A stretch of DNA of 64,000 nucleotides, taken from contig DASVAS010000007.1 of NCBI GenBank assembly GCA_036376245.1, positions 1 through 64,000 on the forward strand, written 5' to 3'. This DNA is from DATARR01 sp036376245. Lineage in GTDB: Bacteria; Acidobacteriota; Thermoanaerobaculia; Multivoradales; UBA5704. Below are positions 63,045 to 64,000 of this stretch, one piece after another. The notes beneath the pieces were generated by a model. That model was not told where the DNA came from. It did no database searches and was given only the letters and a program-made list of their open reading frames with translations. Each line of letters starts with the position of its first letter. Position 1 is the stretch's first letter. Made by a program: the position numbers and the translations under genes.

Positions 63045-64000
63045 GTGAGACTTCGACCCTGTCTGCTTGCCTTCGCTGCCCTTCTGGGCTTGTCCCCATC
63101 GCTCGCGGCTCACGAGACCGGGAAGATCCAGGTCTATGCCACCTTCCTGAAGGACGGCACGTACAGGATCGAGATCCCCATCGATCCGGAGCACCTGGAG
63201 GCCGGTGAGAGCGTCGAGGGCCTCGTCCGGGCCCTGAAGGACGGCGCGACGGTCGCCTTCGATGGCAAACCGGTGGCTCCGCGGGCCGAGCTCATCCCGG
63301 ATCCCGAGGCGCCGCCGGGCCGCAAGGCTGTCCGGTTCAGCGGTCCCATCCCGGGCGGCGCACGCGCCTTTACCTGGACCAACGCCGCGCCGGTCGGCAC
63401 CTATCCGCTGGTGCTCAAGAACGAAGGGGAGGAGTCCTCCGTCTGGCAGTGGCTGGAGCCGGGCGCGGCGAGCCAGCCGTTCTCCCTGGCGGACTCGGTG
63501 GTGCCGCCCACCCGCGGCGAAGTCGTGCTGCAATACCTGAAGCTCGGCTTCACGCACATCCTGCCGGCGGGACTGGACCACGTCCTGTTCGTCCTCGGGC
63601 TCTTCCTCCTCAGTCGCCGTCCCAGGCCGCTCCTCCTGCAGGTGACGGCCTTCACCCTCGCCCATACCCTCACCCTGGGCCTCTCGATCTACGGCGTCGT
63701 CTCGCTGTCGCCCCGGATCGTCGAGCCGATGATCGCCCTGTCCATCGTCTTCGTGGCAGTGGAGAACGTCCTCTCGCCGGAGCTGCATCCCACGCGGGTG
63801 GCCCTGGTCTTCGCCTTCGGGCTGCTGCACGGACTCGGCTTCGCGGGCGTCCTCTCGGAGCTGGGCCTGCCGCGCTCGGAGTACCTGACCGCCCTCCTCA
63901 GCTTCAACGCCGGCGTCGAAGGCGGACAGCTCGCGGTGATCGCCCTCGCCTTCCTGTTCCTGGCGCTCCCCTTCCAGAGCCGGAGCTGGTACCGCCAGCG
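63045..64000 (+). CDS. HupE/UreJ family membrane protein (3' truncated by window)
   Basis: Starts at GTG 63045 with GGAGGAG upstream; reads to the window end. A signal peptide (about residues 1-22) is followed by a beta-rich exported domain, and then GFTHILPAGLDHVLFVLGLFLL and QVTAFTLAHTLTLGLSIYG, and FGLLHGLGFAGVLSELGLP. This is the HupE/UreJ_2 signature of multipass proteins, often implicated in nickel or metal transport. It is partial at the 3' end; the last visible residues are hydrophobic (LAFLFLALPF). Confidence 0.85.
   Translation, partial: MRLRPCLLAFAALLGLSPSLAAHETGKIQVYATFLKDGTYRIEIPIDPEHLEAGESVEGLVRALKDGATVAFDGKPVAPRAELIPDPEAPPGRKAVRFSGPIPGGARAFTWTNAAPVGTYPLVLKNEGEESSVWQWLEPGAASQPFSLADSVVPPTRGEVVLQYLKLGFTHILPAGLDHVLFVLGLFLLSRRPRPLLLQVTAFTLAHTLTLGLSIYGVVSLSPRIVEPMIALSIVFVAVENVLSPELHPTRVALVFAFGLLHGLGFAGVLSELGLPRSEYLTALLSFNAGVEGGQLAVIALAFLFLALPFQSRSWYRQ

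Overview
The window is about 64 kb of GC-rich bacterial chromosome, densely coded on both strands, with no rRNA, tRNA, CRISPR array, phage module or transposase that I could recognise. Secreted tricorn-type S41 proteases, a peptidase-MA/propeller protein, a FecR-type anti-sigma factor, an ATP-dependent PEP carboxykinase and many signal-peptide proteins suggest a Gram-negative heterotroph. Acidobacteriota (for example Thermoanaerobaculia-like) is my best guess, but this is inference; other high-GC Gram-negative phyla such as Myxococcota are possible.

Layout. 0-11 kb (minus strand): an ECF sigma factor, its FecR-domain anti-sigma partner and two ATPase/permease ABC pairs, then two paralogous membrane proteins and lepA, apparently one long transcription unit. 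11-19 kb: class-V aminotransferase with an LPG-synthase-like membrane protein, a CDGSH protein, a peptidase-MA/propeller/barrel protein, thiI and a thioesterase. 19-24.5 kb: two tandem PAS-GGDEF-EAL proteins. 24.5-30.2 kb: phzF, pckA, a secreted M20 hydrolase and an NAD-binding protein. 30.3-37 kb: an accessory stretch with a probable type II restriction-modification pair, a 20/21-bp tandem repeat array, an L,D-transpeptidase and a single-domain protein of a family I associate with defence loci. 37-53 kb: OsmC, a four-gene membrane/polyferredoxin operon, a tricorn-like protease, MscS, glutamate-type dehydrogenase, an orphan AmrS radical SAM enzyme, a lamin-tail/nuclease/thrombospondin-repeat secreted protein and an amidohydrolase.

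53.1-61.4 kb (plus strand) is the most distinctive part: an 11-gene gas vesicle operon with almost no gaps and many 4-nt stop/start overlaps. It holds GvpJ-like, GvpA, GAF-PAS-PAS histidine kinase, single-domain response regulator, GvpF/L, GvpG, a tandem ArsA/GET3-type ATPase, GvpF/L, a short GvpA/M-like protein, GvpF/L and GvpK. No GvpN or GvpO is present here. The ArsA/GET3-like protein has no ATG, GTG or TTG start (it probably starts at AUA overlapping the gvpG stop), and its two ATPase halves are joined by a copy of a dispersed intergenic repeat.

Two tandem arrays (32862-33268 and about 61454-61720) have unrelated sequences but the same architecture: 20 or 21-bp units, each with internal dyad symmetry. 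The second lies between gvpK and a convergent gene for a secreted 10-cysteine peptide that is translationally coupled to an upstream small gene. The arrays, the peptide pair and the unusual gas vesicle operon are the best candidates for undescribed biology.
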